Shown here piece by piece: positions 1 to 6,475 of a stretch of DNA of 7,126 nt. The translations under genes and the position numbers were made by a program. The stretch is from contig JAGVUH010000551.1 in the NCBI GenBank assembly GCA_019136395.1, forward strand, positions 1 through 7,126. The letters are read 5' to 3'. Below the pieces are notes generated by a model, which did not search any database, was not told where the DNA came from, and saw nothing but the letters and a program-made list of their open reading frames with translations. The number at the start of each line of letters is the position of its first letter. Position 1 is the stretch's first letter. This DNA is from Gammaproteobacteria bacterium. GTDB lineage: Bacteria > Pseudomonadota > Gammaproteobacteria > Chromatiales > Chromatiaceae.

Positions 1-26
1 AGGGGCGGCCCAAGCCCTCGACTCTG

Positions 27-60
27 ACGCCTACCGCCCCGGGGTTGGGGCGGCGGGCGT
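27..60 (-). other. strong GC hairpin downstream of the kinase gene
   Basis: Arms at 27-40 and 47-60 pair over twelve of fourteen positions, with a 7-bp all-GC inner stem (34-40 with 47-53), a two-base mismatch (positions 32-33 against 54-55), a 5-bp outer stem and a six-base loop. It touches the stop of the kinase as read and starts 33 bases beyond the stop of the restored frame. No U-run follows on the transcript strand, so a standard intrinsic terminator is not supported. It could stabilise the mRNA end, help Rho-type termination, or be the kind of hairpin/cruciform found just after DGR variable regions. Confidence 0.55.
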
Positions 61-1778
61 CAAGTAGGCCAAAAGACCGCTGCGCGGCAAAAGTCACTGT
101 CCGCCGCGCACGAGCCGCACGTAGTAGGCATTATTCTTAGAGTAGCCGTCGACGTTGCCATAGCTGAAGCCGACGTACCACGCGTAGCTGGCATAGCGGC
201 AAGGGGCGAGGACGACCAAAACCAATTCGCAGGCGTATGCGGAAAGGCCGCGCTCCAAATGGTGGGCCGGCTGTAAGCGCCTTTGCATGCTGCAGATGTT
301 GGCTTCCAGTAGGCAGGCTCGCCAGAACTGCAATAGATCAGGCTGGCCAACTCGTCCTTCGTCGGCAGCCGCCAACCCGCCGACGCAGCGCGCCGGGCCT
401 CATCCCACTGATATTTTGTTGCCTCTCCCGCACAGGTGGCGCCATTCCAGGTCTGCCCGAGGCTGCACCGCTGCCATTGCAGCTTGGTGCGGATGTCTTC
501 GACAATTTCCTGATCCTTGCCCAAGAACCGGTAGCGGTCGTTGGGTGAGGCGCTTGAAGCACCCTCCATCGATCCCCGCGTTGGTGACGAGGCGCCTGGC
601 TCTCCCGCACTGCCCGACGCGGGCTCATGGTTTTCTGACCACACAATGGCGCCGACCACGGCCAGAAGGACCAAGACGCCAGCAAAAACCAAGCTGAGAG
701 CCGATTTTTCCGTGTTCGCCGGCCCTAGGGCTGGGGCTGGACCTGGGGTCACTGGTGGCGGTGTTGACTCCGCCATGCCAGCAGCGGCTGAGGGAGCGGA
801 TACGGGCAGGGCCGCCGTTCGCCACGCCTGCTGGAATTCATGGATGCTCTGGTAGCGCAAGGGCGCTTTGATCGCCAGCGCCTTGAGTAATACCGCTTCC
901 TGGTGAGGCTGGATGGCGATGCCTAGTTTGGATGGCGGGAGGAGTTCATCTTCTTCCGTGCGATCCAGAGCCTCCGGGGGGACAGAGCCCGTAATGGCCC
1001 GGTAGAAAGTGGCCGCCAGGCCATAGACGTCGGTCCAAGGACCTTGTTTGCCTTTGCTGCGGTATTGCTCTTCCGGGGCGTAGCCGGGTTTAAGGATGAT
1101 GGAGAGACTCTTGCTATGTTCGCTGGCGGCATAACGAGCGGCACCGAAGTCAAGGAGCTTGATGCGCCCATCCGCGGTCAGGTAGATGTTGTCCGGGGCC
1201 AGGTCGCGGTGCAGGAGGCCCTCTTTATGCACCGCCCGGAGGGCATCCATGACGGGCATGAGGAGCTTGAGGGCGTCAGCGACGCTGATCCGCCCGCCCG
1301 GCTGTTGCTCCAGGTACTGCCGCAGGGTGATCCCTTCCACATAGTCCATGACGCAGTAGCCGGTGCCGTTGGCACGGAAGAAGTTCTTGACCGTCACGAT
1401 CCCCGGGTGCTGATCAAAATGGGCCAAGGCCCGGGCCTCTTCCAGGAAGCGATCAAGACCATAGGCGAACTGTTCGCTGGACTGGCCGGAATAGATGGCG
1501 AGGCTGACGCCATCCGGGGCGCGCGTCGCACTGTCTCGGGGCAGGTATTCCTTGATCGCCAGTCGCAGGTGGAGGTTGTCATCCCAGGCGAGGTAGGTGA
1601 TGCCGAATCCGCCGTGCCCAAGTACGCGGCCAATGCGGTAACGGCCATCCAGCATCTGGCCCAAGGCGAGGGCGGGGGGCGGATTGTCCTGCCCCGGTCG
1701 CCAGCCGCAGTGCGGACAGGGGGTAGACCTGGTGGCACCAAAGCAGTTGGGGCAGCGGGCGGTATCCGGGGTACTCAT
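60..1778 (-). CDS. transmembrane Ser/Thr kinase with zinc ribbon and Lcl (DUF1566) domain, frameshifted at 3' end
   Basis: As read, 572 residues. Domains in order: zinc ribbon (C9-x2-C12, C21-x2-C24); Hanks-type kinase domain (about 46-322) with Gly loop GHGGFG (54-59), AIK lysine K76, helix-C Glu at 113/114, HRDLAPDN (190-197, catalytic D192, N197), DFG (210-212) and APE (234-236); a Pro/Ala-rich juxtamembrane stretch; a membrane helix (361-380); and an extracytoplasmic Lcl/DUF1566 domain from about 414 with GWRLPTKDEL (468-477), four Cys (438, 449, 483, 498) and FWSSSP (520-525). All catalytic residues are present, so it should be active. After ~L526 the frame loses Lcl similarity and ends at TGA 60-62, whereas the proper Lcl ending is found one frame over, stopping at 94-96. 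A single missing base near 195-210 explains this; the restored protein would be about 561 residues. The ATG at 1778 has GAGG eight bases upstream and an ATGA overlap with the channel gene. The Lcl domain is probably the sensor controlling the kinase (inference). Confidence 0.93.
   Translation of the reverse strand: MSTPDTARCPNCFGATRSTPCPHCGWRPGQDNPPPALALGQMLDGRYRIGRVLGHGGFGITYLAWDDNLHLRLAIKEYLPRDSATRAPDGVSLAIYSGQSSEQFAYGLDRFLEEARALAHFDQHPGIVTVKNFFRANGTGYCVMDYVEGITLRQYLEQQPGGRISVADALKLLMPVMDALRAVHKEGLLHRDLAPDNIYLTADGRIKLLDFGAARYAASEHSKSLSIILKPGYAPEEQYRSKGKQGPWTDVYGLAATFYRAITGSVPPEALDRTEEDELLPPSKLGIAIQPHQEAVLLKALAIKAPLRYQSIHEFQQAWRTAALPVSAPSAAAGMAESTPPPVTPGPAPALGPANTEKSALSLVFAGVLVLLAVVGAIVWSENHEPASGSAGEPGASSPTRGSMEGASSASPNDRYRFLGKDQEIVEDIRTKLQWQRCSLGQTWNGATCAGEATKYQWDEARRAASAGWRLPTKDELASLIYCSSGEPAYWKPTSAACKGAYSRPTIWSAAFPHTPANWFWSSSPLAAMPATRGTSASAMATSTATLRIMPTTCGSCAADSDFCRAAVFWPT
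94..201 (-). other. out-of-frame C-terminus of the Lcl domain, candidate DGR variable region
   Basis: Read one frame from the kinase, this segment gives RYASYAWYVGFSYG followed by NVDGYSKNNAYYVRLVRGGQ and a TGA at 94-96. That is the typical end of a DUF1566/Lcl domain (AWYV-x-F-x-x-G-x-V, then K-x5-YVR-x-VRG). It continues naturally from FWSSSPL in the kinase frame, so the break must lie near 195-210, possibly in the run of four G at 203-206. The putatively exposed positions use codons TAC, GGC, AGC, TAT, AAC, GAC, GGC, TAC, TCT, AAT, AAT, GCC, TAC and CTC, all ending in C or T. That pattern would arise from AAY template codons mutated at adenines, as in diversity-generating retroelements. 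High genomic GC also favours C-ending codons, so this is suggestive only. Confidence 0.6.
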
Positions 1779-2629
1779 GCACTGGCCCTCAAGCAAAAGG
1801 GTGAGTGTATCGGGAGTTCATCACGGCAACTCACCCCCCCCGCATACAACCGATTGATCAGATTCGTCAGGGTATAGTGCCCGGCATCATTTACCGCCAG
1901 TTCCTCCCTGACCTGCACCAGGTTCATGAAGAACACCAGGATGGCGCTTTCCACCAGGGCGACCAAAGTGGTGTAGAAACTCACCCCCAGGGCCAGGGCG
2001 ATCTCGCCCAAGGGTTGGACGCCAGCGCTGGGATCGATCATAGCCAGGGCCAGTGAAATCCCAATGACCGTGCCGATAAAACCAACAGTGGGGATGGCCC
2101 AGGTTAGATACCGCAACAGGTTGTAGCGCAGATCGACCCGGTGCATCAGCAATTCCAGGCTGGAATTGAGGACGGAGACGGTCTGGTCCACCGAGCGGCT
2201 AGCCAGGAACTGGAGGATACAGAGGTCGATCAGGCCGGGGAGAAACCCGCGCTCCCCATCGTGCAGGGGCGCCACCCGGGCGCGAATCGGCGGCAGATCG
2301 TGTGACTGGAGGACGACGCTGTACTCCTCCGGCAGCAGGCCCTGGGCCAACAAGGCGCGTTCGTGAGCGGCGGCGCGCCAGCGGCGGAAGACTTCCCCCA
2401 GACCCAGGAACAGCAGCAGGTGGGTCAGGTTCTGGATGGTGAAGGGGTAGAGGAAAGGATAATTCGGCGGTGGCGTGCCTTGATAGTCCAGGATCACCAG
2501 CGCCGCCGCCCCACCCGGGGTCAGCAGTTGACTCAGCACCCCAATGAAGAGCACGGTCACCAGCACGGCGATCAGCAGGATGGCCCAGGCGCGGGGCCGG
2601 TCCCATAAGAGGGCATAGAGGGGGTTCAT
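1775..2629 (-). CDS. MotA/TolQ/ExbB-type proton channel family protein
   Basis: This 284-residue inner-membrane protein has four predicted helices: about 14-36, 63-81, 176-198 and 212-238. A ~95-residue cytoplasmic loop lies between helices 2 and 3. The helix-3 motif P180-TVGFIGTVIG and the helix-4 segment FYTTLVALVE match the conserved channel region of the MotA/TolQ/ExbB family. The four-helix layout and length are closer to MotA than to ExbB (about 240 residues). Known members use the proton gradient and work with a MotB/TolR/ExbD partner that supplies a membrane aspartate. No such partner is encoded in this window. The ATG at 2629 has GGAG eight bases upstream and forms an ATGA overlap with the FHA gene. 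An in-frame TTG at 2647 is less likely. The stop forms another ATGA overlap with the kinase start. Its place next to the kinase suggests it is either an energy-coupled input or the target the module controls (inference). Confidence 0.88.
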   Translation of the reverse strand: MNPLYALLWDRPRAWAILLIAVLVTVLFIGVLSQLLTPGGAAALVILDYQGTPPPNYPFLYPFTIQNLTHLLLFLGLGEVFRRWRAAAHERALLAQGLLPEEYSVVLQSHDLPPIRARVAPLHDGERGFLPGLIDLCILQFLASRSVDQTVSVLNSSLELLMHRVDLRYNLLRYLTWAIPTVGFIGTVIGISLALAMIDPSAGVQPLGEIALALGVSFYTTLVALVESAILVFFMNLVQVREELAVNDAGHYTLTNLINRLYAGGVSCRDELPIHSPFCLRASA

Positions 2630-3042
2630 TGGCCGCACTCCGGGCAAGGCGCATGGGCGGCTTTGATCCCGCCACAGGGACAGCGCAGCAGGTGGTGCCC
2701 CTTGACGCGGGGCGCTTCGGGCTCGCCGGGCGGCACCCCGAGCACCCCGGGCACCGGAATCGCGGCTTTCAGCCGCAACGCCTCGATCAGGTCACGCAGC
2801 GCCATGGTCACGCCGCCCAGGCGTATCTGGTCCAAGGGGGACACCAGGCTCTGGCTGATGCGCCGTGCCTCACCGCCCGTTCCCAGCAGGTAGGTGCCGT
2901 TAGTGCTGCGGCAATCGGTCAGCAACAGCTTGCCGTCCTGCAGGAATTCCAATTCGGCATGGTGGCTGCTCACGGAATCGTCGGCCAGGGGGATATCGCA
3001 GGCCCGGTCCCGGCCAATAGTGAATTTGCGGCGCATGCTCAT
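2626..3042 (-). CDS. small FHA domain protein with C-terminal zinc ribbon
   Basis: This 138-residue cytoplasmic protein has an FHA domain (about 4-90) and a C-terminal zinc ribbon. FHA landmarks are G10-R11-D12, SSHH (25-28), and STNGT (46-50), so the phosphothreonine-binding loop looks intact. Residues C121-x-C123 and C133-x-x-C136 at the very C-terminus would hold one zinc. No membrane segment is present. The start is uncertain. The ATG at 3042 begins two bases after the phosphatase TGA. A TTG at 3048 would give a four-base TTGA overlap, and another ATG lies at 3036. None has a convincing Shine-Dalgarno, which points to translational coupling with the phosphatase gene. The stop overlaps the next gene's start (ATGA). 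The zinc ribbon mirrors those on the kinase and on the first FHA protein, at the opposite end. The likely role is a phospho-dependent adaptor binding the kinase or another phosphorylated member of the module (inference). Confidence 0.9.
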   Translation of the reverse strand: MSMRRKFTIGRDRACDIPLADDSVSSHHAELEFLQDGKLLLTDCRSTNGTYLLGTGGEARRISQSLVSPLDQIRLGGVTMALRDLIEALRLKAAIPVPGVLGVPPGEPEAPRVKGHHLLRCPCGGIKAAHAPCPECGQ

Positions 3043-3044
3043 GG

Positions 3045-4586
3045 TCAAGGCGTTCTGGGCGGCAGCGGGTAGGGTGGGTATGGATAGGAAGGCAACCGAC
3101 CCGGTCCAGGTGGCTGTTGGAAGGGATGCACAGGCGTTGCGGCCGGCTTGTCCTCGGCGGTCCTGTGCTGATTGGCTCCATCAAGCGGGAACTGCGCGCC
3201 CGGGTGATTCGGCGGCCGGGGTGAGGGAGGTTGCCTATTCTGATCGTCAGGATGAGCCTGCCCGCTATCCACCTTACCTTCTGCCGGCGGTGAAGGCGCT
3301 GGTGTCTGCGCCTCAGGACTATCGATAACGTGTTCAGGGGGTGCGGGAGGTTCTGCGGGTAGCGCCGTTTTCGCGACTTCACCATCACCATTGGCTGGGA
3401 CATGGGCAGAAGCGGGTGCCGTTGCGATCGGCTCAGGCACTTGCCCATCCGCTGCTTGTTGCACCGGCAACCCCTCTGGTTCCGCGCGCGGCGGGATCTC
3501 AAGGGGTTGGCTGATCCTTGCCGCGACGGGCGCGGAGGATTTTTCTGCGGGACCATGCTGTGAGGGATCTTGCAGGAAGTACCAACCGCCAATCCCCAGC
3601 AAGCCCGCGAGGATCAGTCCACCGCTGAGGAGGATGGCGGTCTTGGCCATCTTTTTGGCAGGCCGGGATGGCGGCTCCACGGAGCGCCGGCGCGTCGGTG
3701 GCTCAGATGCCGGGGCGCCAACCCCGGCGGTAGGCTCGGCAAAGGCCAGGATGGCGACCGTGGCATTGTCCTGATGAGGACGGTTTTGGGCCTGGACCAG
3801 GGCGATGATGCCTTCGGCAGCCCGCTGGGGATCGCCCGCGAGGCTCGCCGCGAGGTCCTCCAGGGTGAGAGTGCCATCGACGCCATCGCTGCACAGCAGC
3901 AGCCAATCGCCAGGTTGCAGGCTCAGGGGCCGGACATTACGGTCGATCTCCGGGATCGCCGCCAAGCCGAGGAAGCTGATCAGATGATCATGCCCGGGGT
4001 AGTGGTCGATCTCATCAGCGCTCATGCCGGAGTCGGGGGCCTGCCGCCACAGTTGCAGGGCCAGGTTGTGCTCCTCGTTACAGGGCGTCAAGGAGCCATC
4101 TTCGGCGCGGTACCAATAGATCCGGCTATCCCCGGCCGCAATCCAGTAAAGCTGGTTACCGGTGATGACCACCGCGACCAGGGTCGTGCCGACCTCGCCC
4201 TCGCCGGCGGTGGTGCAGGCCAGTTGATGGACGGCGCGGTTGGCGGCCTCGATGGCGACTAGCAGAGTCTCCGGAACCGACTGCTGGGCGGGGCGAACGT
4301 TCCAGGCGGCCAGAAAGGCGGAGACAGCCCCCTGGCTGGCCGCCCGCCCGCCGCTCAGCCCCCCCATGCCATCGGCGACGACCGCCAGCACGGCCTGATT
4401 CCGGGCCTGGCCGCGTTCATCGAAACCGGCGAAACCGAAGGCGTCCTGTTGCTCCTGACGGGCGCCGATCCATTGGGCGTTGCCCGGCCGGGGGCTTGGC
4501 GCTTGAGTGGCACCGCCCGATGGGGCGTTCCCCGAGCGGGGACCAGGCGCCACGACCGGCGCCGCTGGGGCCTGGGTCTCGAACAT
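3045..4586 (-). CDS. PP2C-family Ser/Thr protein phosphatase, membrane anchored
   Basis: This 513-residue protein removes phosphate from Ser/Thr residues, presumably reversing the operon's kinase. The PP2C domain (about 33-285) keeps the metal-binding motifs: R43-x-E-Q-Q-D48, ADGMGG with D72-G73, GTTLVAV (133-139), AGDSRIY with D153, LCSDGVDG with D234, and QDNATVA with D273-N274. A Lys/Arg stretch (about 299-315) precedes a single membrane helix (about 316-337). The ~175-residue C-terminal tail is proline-rich and should lie outside the cytoplasm. The ATG at 4586 overlaps the preceding stop by one base. An in-frame extension to 4655 would use a non-ATG start deep inside the previous gene and adds no conserved sequence. 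Anchoring by a helix with an external tail is known for some bacterial PP2Cs such as PstP. The length and proline content of this tail are unusual, and it may contact the cell wall or the VWA protein (inference). Confidence 0.95.
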   Translation of the reverse strand: MFETQAPAAPVVAPGPRSGNAPSGGATQAPSPRPGNAQWIGARQEQQDAFGFAGFDERGQARNQAVLAVVADGMGGLSGGRAASQGAVSAFLAAWNVRPAQQSVPETLLVAIEAANRAVHQLACTTAGEGEVGTTLVAVVITGNQLYWIAAGDSRIYWYRAEDGSLTPCNEEHNLALQLWRQAPDSGMSADEIDHYPGHDHLISFLGLAAIPEIDRNVRPLSLQPGDWLLLCSDGVDGTLTLEDLAASLAGDPQRAAEGIIALVQAQNRPHQDNATVAILAFAEPTAGVGAPASEPPTRRRSVEPPSRPAKKMAKTAILLSGGLILAGLLGIGGWYFLQDPSQHGPAEKSSAPVAARISQPLEIPPRAEPEGLPVQQAADGQVPEPIATAPASAHVPANGDGEVAKTALPAEPPAPPEHVIDSPEAQTPAPSPPAEGKVDSGQAHPDDQNRQPPSPRPPNHPGAQFPLDGANQHRTAEDKPAATPVHPFQQPPGPGRLPSYPYPPYPLPPRTP

Positions 4587-6424
4587 CAGGCTACATCCCC
4601 GGCGCTTGTCGCCTGATGGCCGATCCCGATGAAACGCAGTTCGGTTTGACCACACTGCAAGACATCCCCCGGGGACAGGGGCGAGGGGGCGACCAGGCGC
4701 ACGCCATTGAGCCAGGTGCCATTGGTCGAACCCAGATCCTCCAGCAAGAGCCGCCGGCTGTGGATATAGAAGCGGGCATGGCGCCCGGAGACTTCGTCAT
4801 CACCCGCCAGGGTCAGGGTGCACGCCGCGGCCCGGCCCACGACGACATCCGGGGCCATGACCAGGGGCACGGTTTCGCCCCGGCGCGGGCCATTCATGAA
4901 GGCCAGGGTCAGGGTCGGACCGCTGTGCGCGGGCGGTGAGCGCCGGGTCGCCTCGGGCGGGGGCGCGGTGGGTTGAACCTGAGGGAGAGGGTCAGCCGCC
5001 ACGGCGGGCACCACGGGTTGCGCGGGGACCGCTGCAACGGTGGGCTGGGGCTTACGCCGGGCGACCAGGTAGATGATGACGATCACCAGGATGGCACCGC
5101 CCCCCACCAGCCAGGGCCACCAGGCATTGAAGAAGGCGCTGAGCCCGGAGGCGGGCGCTGAAGTGCCCGCGGGGACCCCCTCAGCCGTTGCTGCCGGTAG
5201 GGTGGCGTCTCCTGAATGCGGTGGAGAGGCTTCGGCCGGGGACGATGGGGTGGCATTCGCCACGGGTGGCTGGGCAGCATCCACCGCGGGCGATGGGGTG
5301 GCATCCGCTGCAGGCGGTGGGCTGGCCTCCCCGGCGGACGACGGGGCCGCATCCGCCGACGCCGATGGGTTGGCGTCCGCGGCAGGCGCTGGACTGCCTT
5401 CCCCCGCGGGCGACTGGGCGGGGGGTGCTGCCGCGCCCGGAGTGGTGGCGGGCACAACCGGGGCCGCCGTTGCCAATACAGCGGGGTAAAGCCGCAGATC
5501 GACGCCATCGGTCAGGGTGCGGCCCGCATGCGGCAGGGCGATCTGCAACCGGTAGCGGTTGCCATCGGCGATGCAGTCGGCGCACTTGAGCTGCAAGCGA
5601 TCCACGGCGCGGATACGCTCCCGCATCTCGGCATAGGCCGCACCCGGATCACCAGCGCTGGCATCGACGAACAGCCCCCCGGAACGACGGGCGAAACGAC
5701 CCAAGGTGGCCAGGCCCGCCTCTCTGGCGGTCCGGTCGCGCCCCTTGCTGAAACCGATGGCGTAAATCGGCACCGCCGCCTCGCCGAACCGCTGCTCGAC
5801 CTCTTCGGCAGTCATGCTGCCCGGGGCGTCATCCTGGCCATCGCTCAGGATCACCATCGCCCGCCGCGAGGGCAGGTCCCCCCCGGTCTGTTGACCTAGG
5901 GTCAGGCCCTGGGCCAAAGCCTGATGCAGGGCGGTCCGGTTATCCTTGGGGCCTAACCCGGCGATCGCGGTGTTGAGCGCCGCCTTGTCCGCGGTGGGGG
6001 CGACCAGGGTGTTGACCTGTTCCCCAAACGCGAGAATGGCGGCCCGGTCTTGCTCACCCATCGCCGCCACCCAGTCCTTGAGCGCCTGGCGCAGGCGATC
6101 GAACTGGGTATTGTCCAGCGAGCGGGAGATGTCCACCAGGAAGAGGTAGAGCACACCTTCCCCGATGGTGGCAAAGGGCTGGGCGGACACGATCTCGGCG
6201 ACCTGGGGGCCGAGGGTGGCCTGGGCCTGCCGCAGGGAATCGCCACTGACCACCCCACCGGACTCATCCCGCACCGCGACGTAGGCGGTGATATCGGTGC
6301 CGTGCGTCAGGACCTGGGTGATCCGCAGGCTGGCGGGCTCGGCCGCCACCAGCAGGGTGGTGAACAGGATCGCGAGTAGGCCCACCAACGACCTGACCGG
6401 GGACAAGGAGGCATCACGTTTCAT
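4586..6424 (-). CDS. membrane VWA domain protein with C-terminal FHA domain
   Basis: This 612-residue protein has an N-terminal signal sequence (hydrophobic 12-27, likely cleaved near A28), an extracytoplasmic VWA domain (about 90-275), an octapeptide-repeat linker rich in Ala/Pro/Ser (about 325-425), a membrane helix (434-455, followed by ARRK) and an FHA domain (about 503-600). The VWA has a complete metal-ion (MIDAS) site: D98-x-S100-x-S102, T164 and D195 in LSDG. FHA landmarks are G530-R531, SGRH (546-549), STNGT (566-570) and N573-G574. C281 and C284 form a CxxC after the VWA. The positive residues after the helix put the FHA domain in the cytoplasm and the VWA outside. The ATG follows a strong GGAGG. 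The stop overlaps the phosphatase start by one base (TGATG), implying coupled translation. VWA domains usually bind proteins in a metal-dependent way, so this may carry an outside contact to the inside phospho-circuit (inference). It is not a TerY orthologue, because TerY-type VWA proteins are cytoplasmic and lack an FHA domain. Confidence 0.93.
   Translation of the reverse strand: MKRDASLSPVRSLVGLLAILFTTLLVAAEPASLRITQVLTHGTDITAYVAVRDESGGVVSGDSLRQAQATLGPQVAEIVSAQPFATIGEGVLYLFLVDISRSLDNTQFDRLRQALKDWVAAMGEQDRAAILAFGEQVNTLVAPTADKAALNTAIAGLGPKDNRTALHQALAQGLTLGQQTGGDLPSRRAMVILSDGQDDAPGSMTAEEVEQRFGEAAVPIYAIGFSKGRDRTAREAGLATLGRFARRSGGLFVDASAGDPGAAYAEMRERIRAVDRLQLKCADCIADGNRYRLQIALPHAGRTLTDGVDLRLYPAVLATAAPVVPATTPGAAAPPAQSPAGEGSPAPAADANPSASADAAPSSAGEASPPPAADATPSPAVDAAQPPVANATPSSPAEASPPHSGDATLPAATAEGVPAGTSAPASGLSAFFNAWWPWLVGGGAILVIVIIYLVARRKPQPTVAAVPAQPVVPAVAADPLPQVQPTAPPPEATRRSPPAHSGPTLTLAFMNGPRRGETVPLVMAPDVVVGRAAACTLTLAGDDEVSGRHARFYIHSRRLLLEDLGSTNGTWLNGVRLVAPSPLSPGDVLQCGQTELRFIGIGHQATSAGDVA
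5204..5395 (-). repeat. 24-bp tandem repeat encoding an octapeptide linker
   Basis: Eight consecutive 24-base units encode residues 344-407 of the VWA-FHA protein, each ending in an acidic or Asn residue plus Ala: SPAPAADA, NPSASADA, APSSAGEA, SPPPAADA, TPSPAVDA, AQPPVANA, TPSSPAEA, SPPHSGDA. Further degenerate copies flank them. On the plus strand the recurring core is close to GATGGGGTGGCATCCGC, clearest at 5244 and 5292. The units lie in frame, so copy-number change would lengthen or shorten the stalk between the VWA domain and the membrane without breaking the protein. Confidence 0.85.
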
Positions 6425-6475
6425 ATTGGCCCCTCCAGGGCAAGCGCTTGAGGTTATGTTGGCTTTCGACCCTGC
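6425..6475 (-). promoter_or_regulatory. intergenic gap with palindrome and strong ribosome binding site
   Basis: This 51-base gap is the only real spacer in the operon. On the transcript strand it ends with GGAGG seven bases before the ATG of the VWA gene, a strong Shine-Dalgarno. Upstream of that is a perfect 10-base palindrome, CAAGCGCTTG (6441-6450). A CCTC on the transcript just 5' of the palindrome could pair with the GAGG of the ribosome site. This could be a small operator or an RNA element tuning translation of the second gene, or chance. I see no convincing -35/-10 promoter. Confidence 0.4.

Noticed and set aside
27..60. Rho-independent terminator for the operon.
   Set aside because: The stem is strong but no U-run follows it on the transcript strand.
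195..215. Programmed -1 ribosomal frameshifting joining the kinase frame to the Lcl ending.
   Set aside because: The codons at the join (TCG CCC CTT GCC) do not form a slippery X-XXY-YYZ heptamer, and re-pairing CCC on GCC would mismatch. A plain indel is simpler.
1044..1877. A 277-codon plus-strand open frame opposite the kinase gene.
   Set aside because: It lies antisense to a kinase with every catalytic motif intact and shows no recognisable domain. Long antisense frames are common in GC-rich coding DNA.
2626..3592. A 230-codon minus-strand open frame spanning the phosphatase tail and small FHA gene (2900-3592).
   Set aside because: It is Arg/Pro-rich, has no domain, and is an alternate frame of two well-supported genes.
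5204..5395. CRISPR-like array.
   Set aside because: The 24-base units are contiguous with no spacers, degenerate, and in frame within a coding region, so this is a protein repeat.
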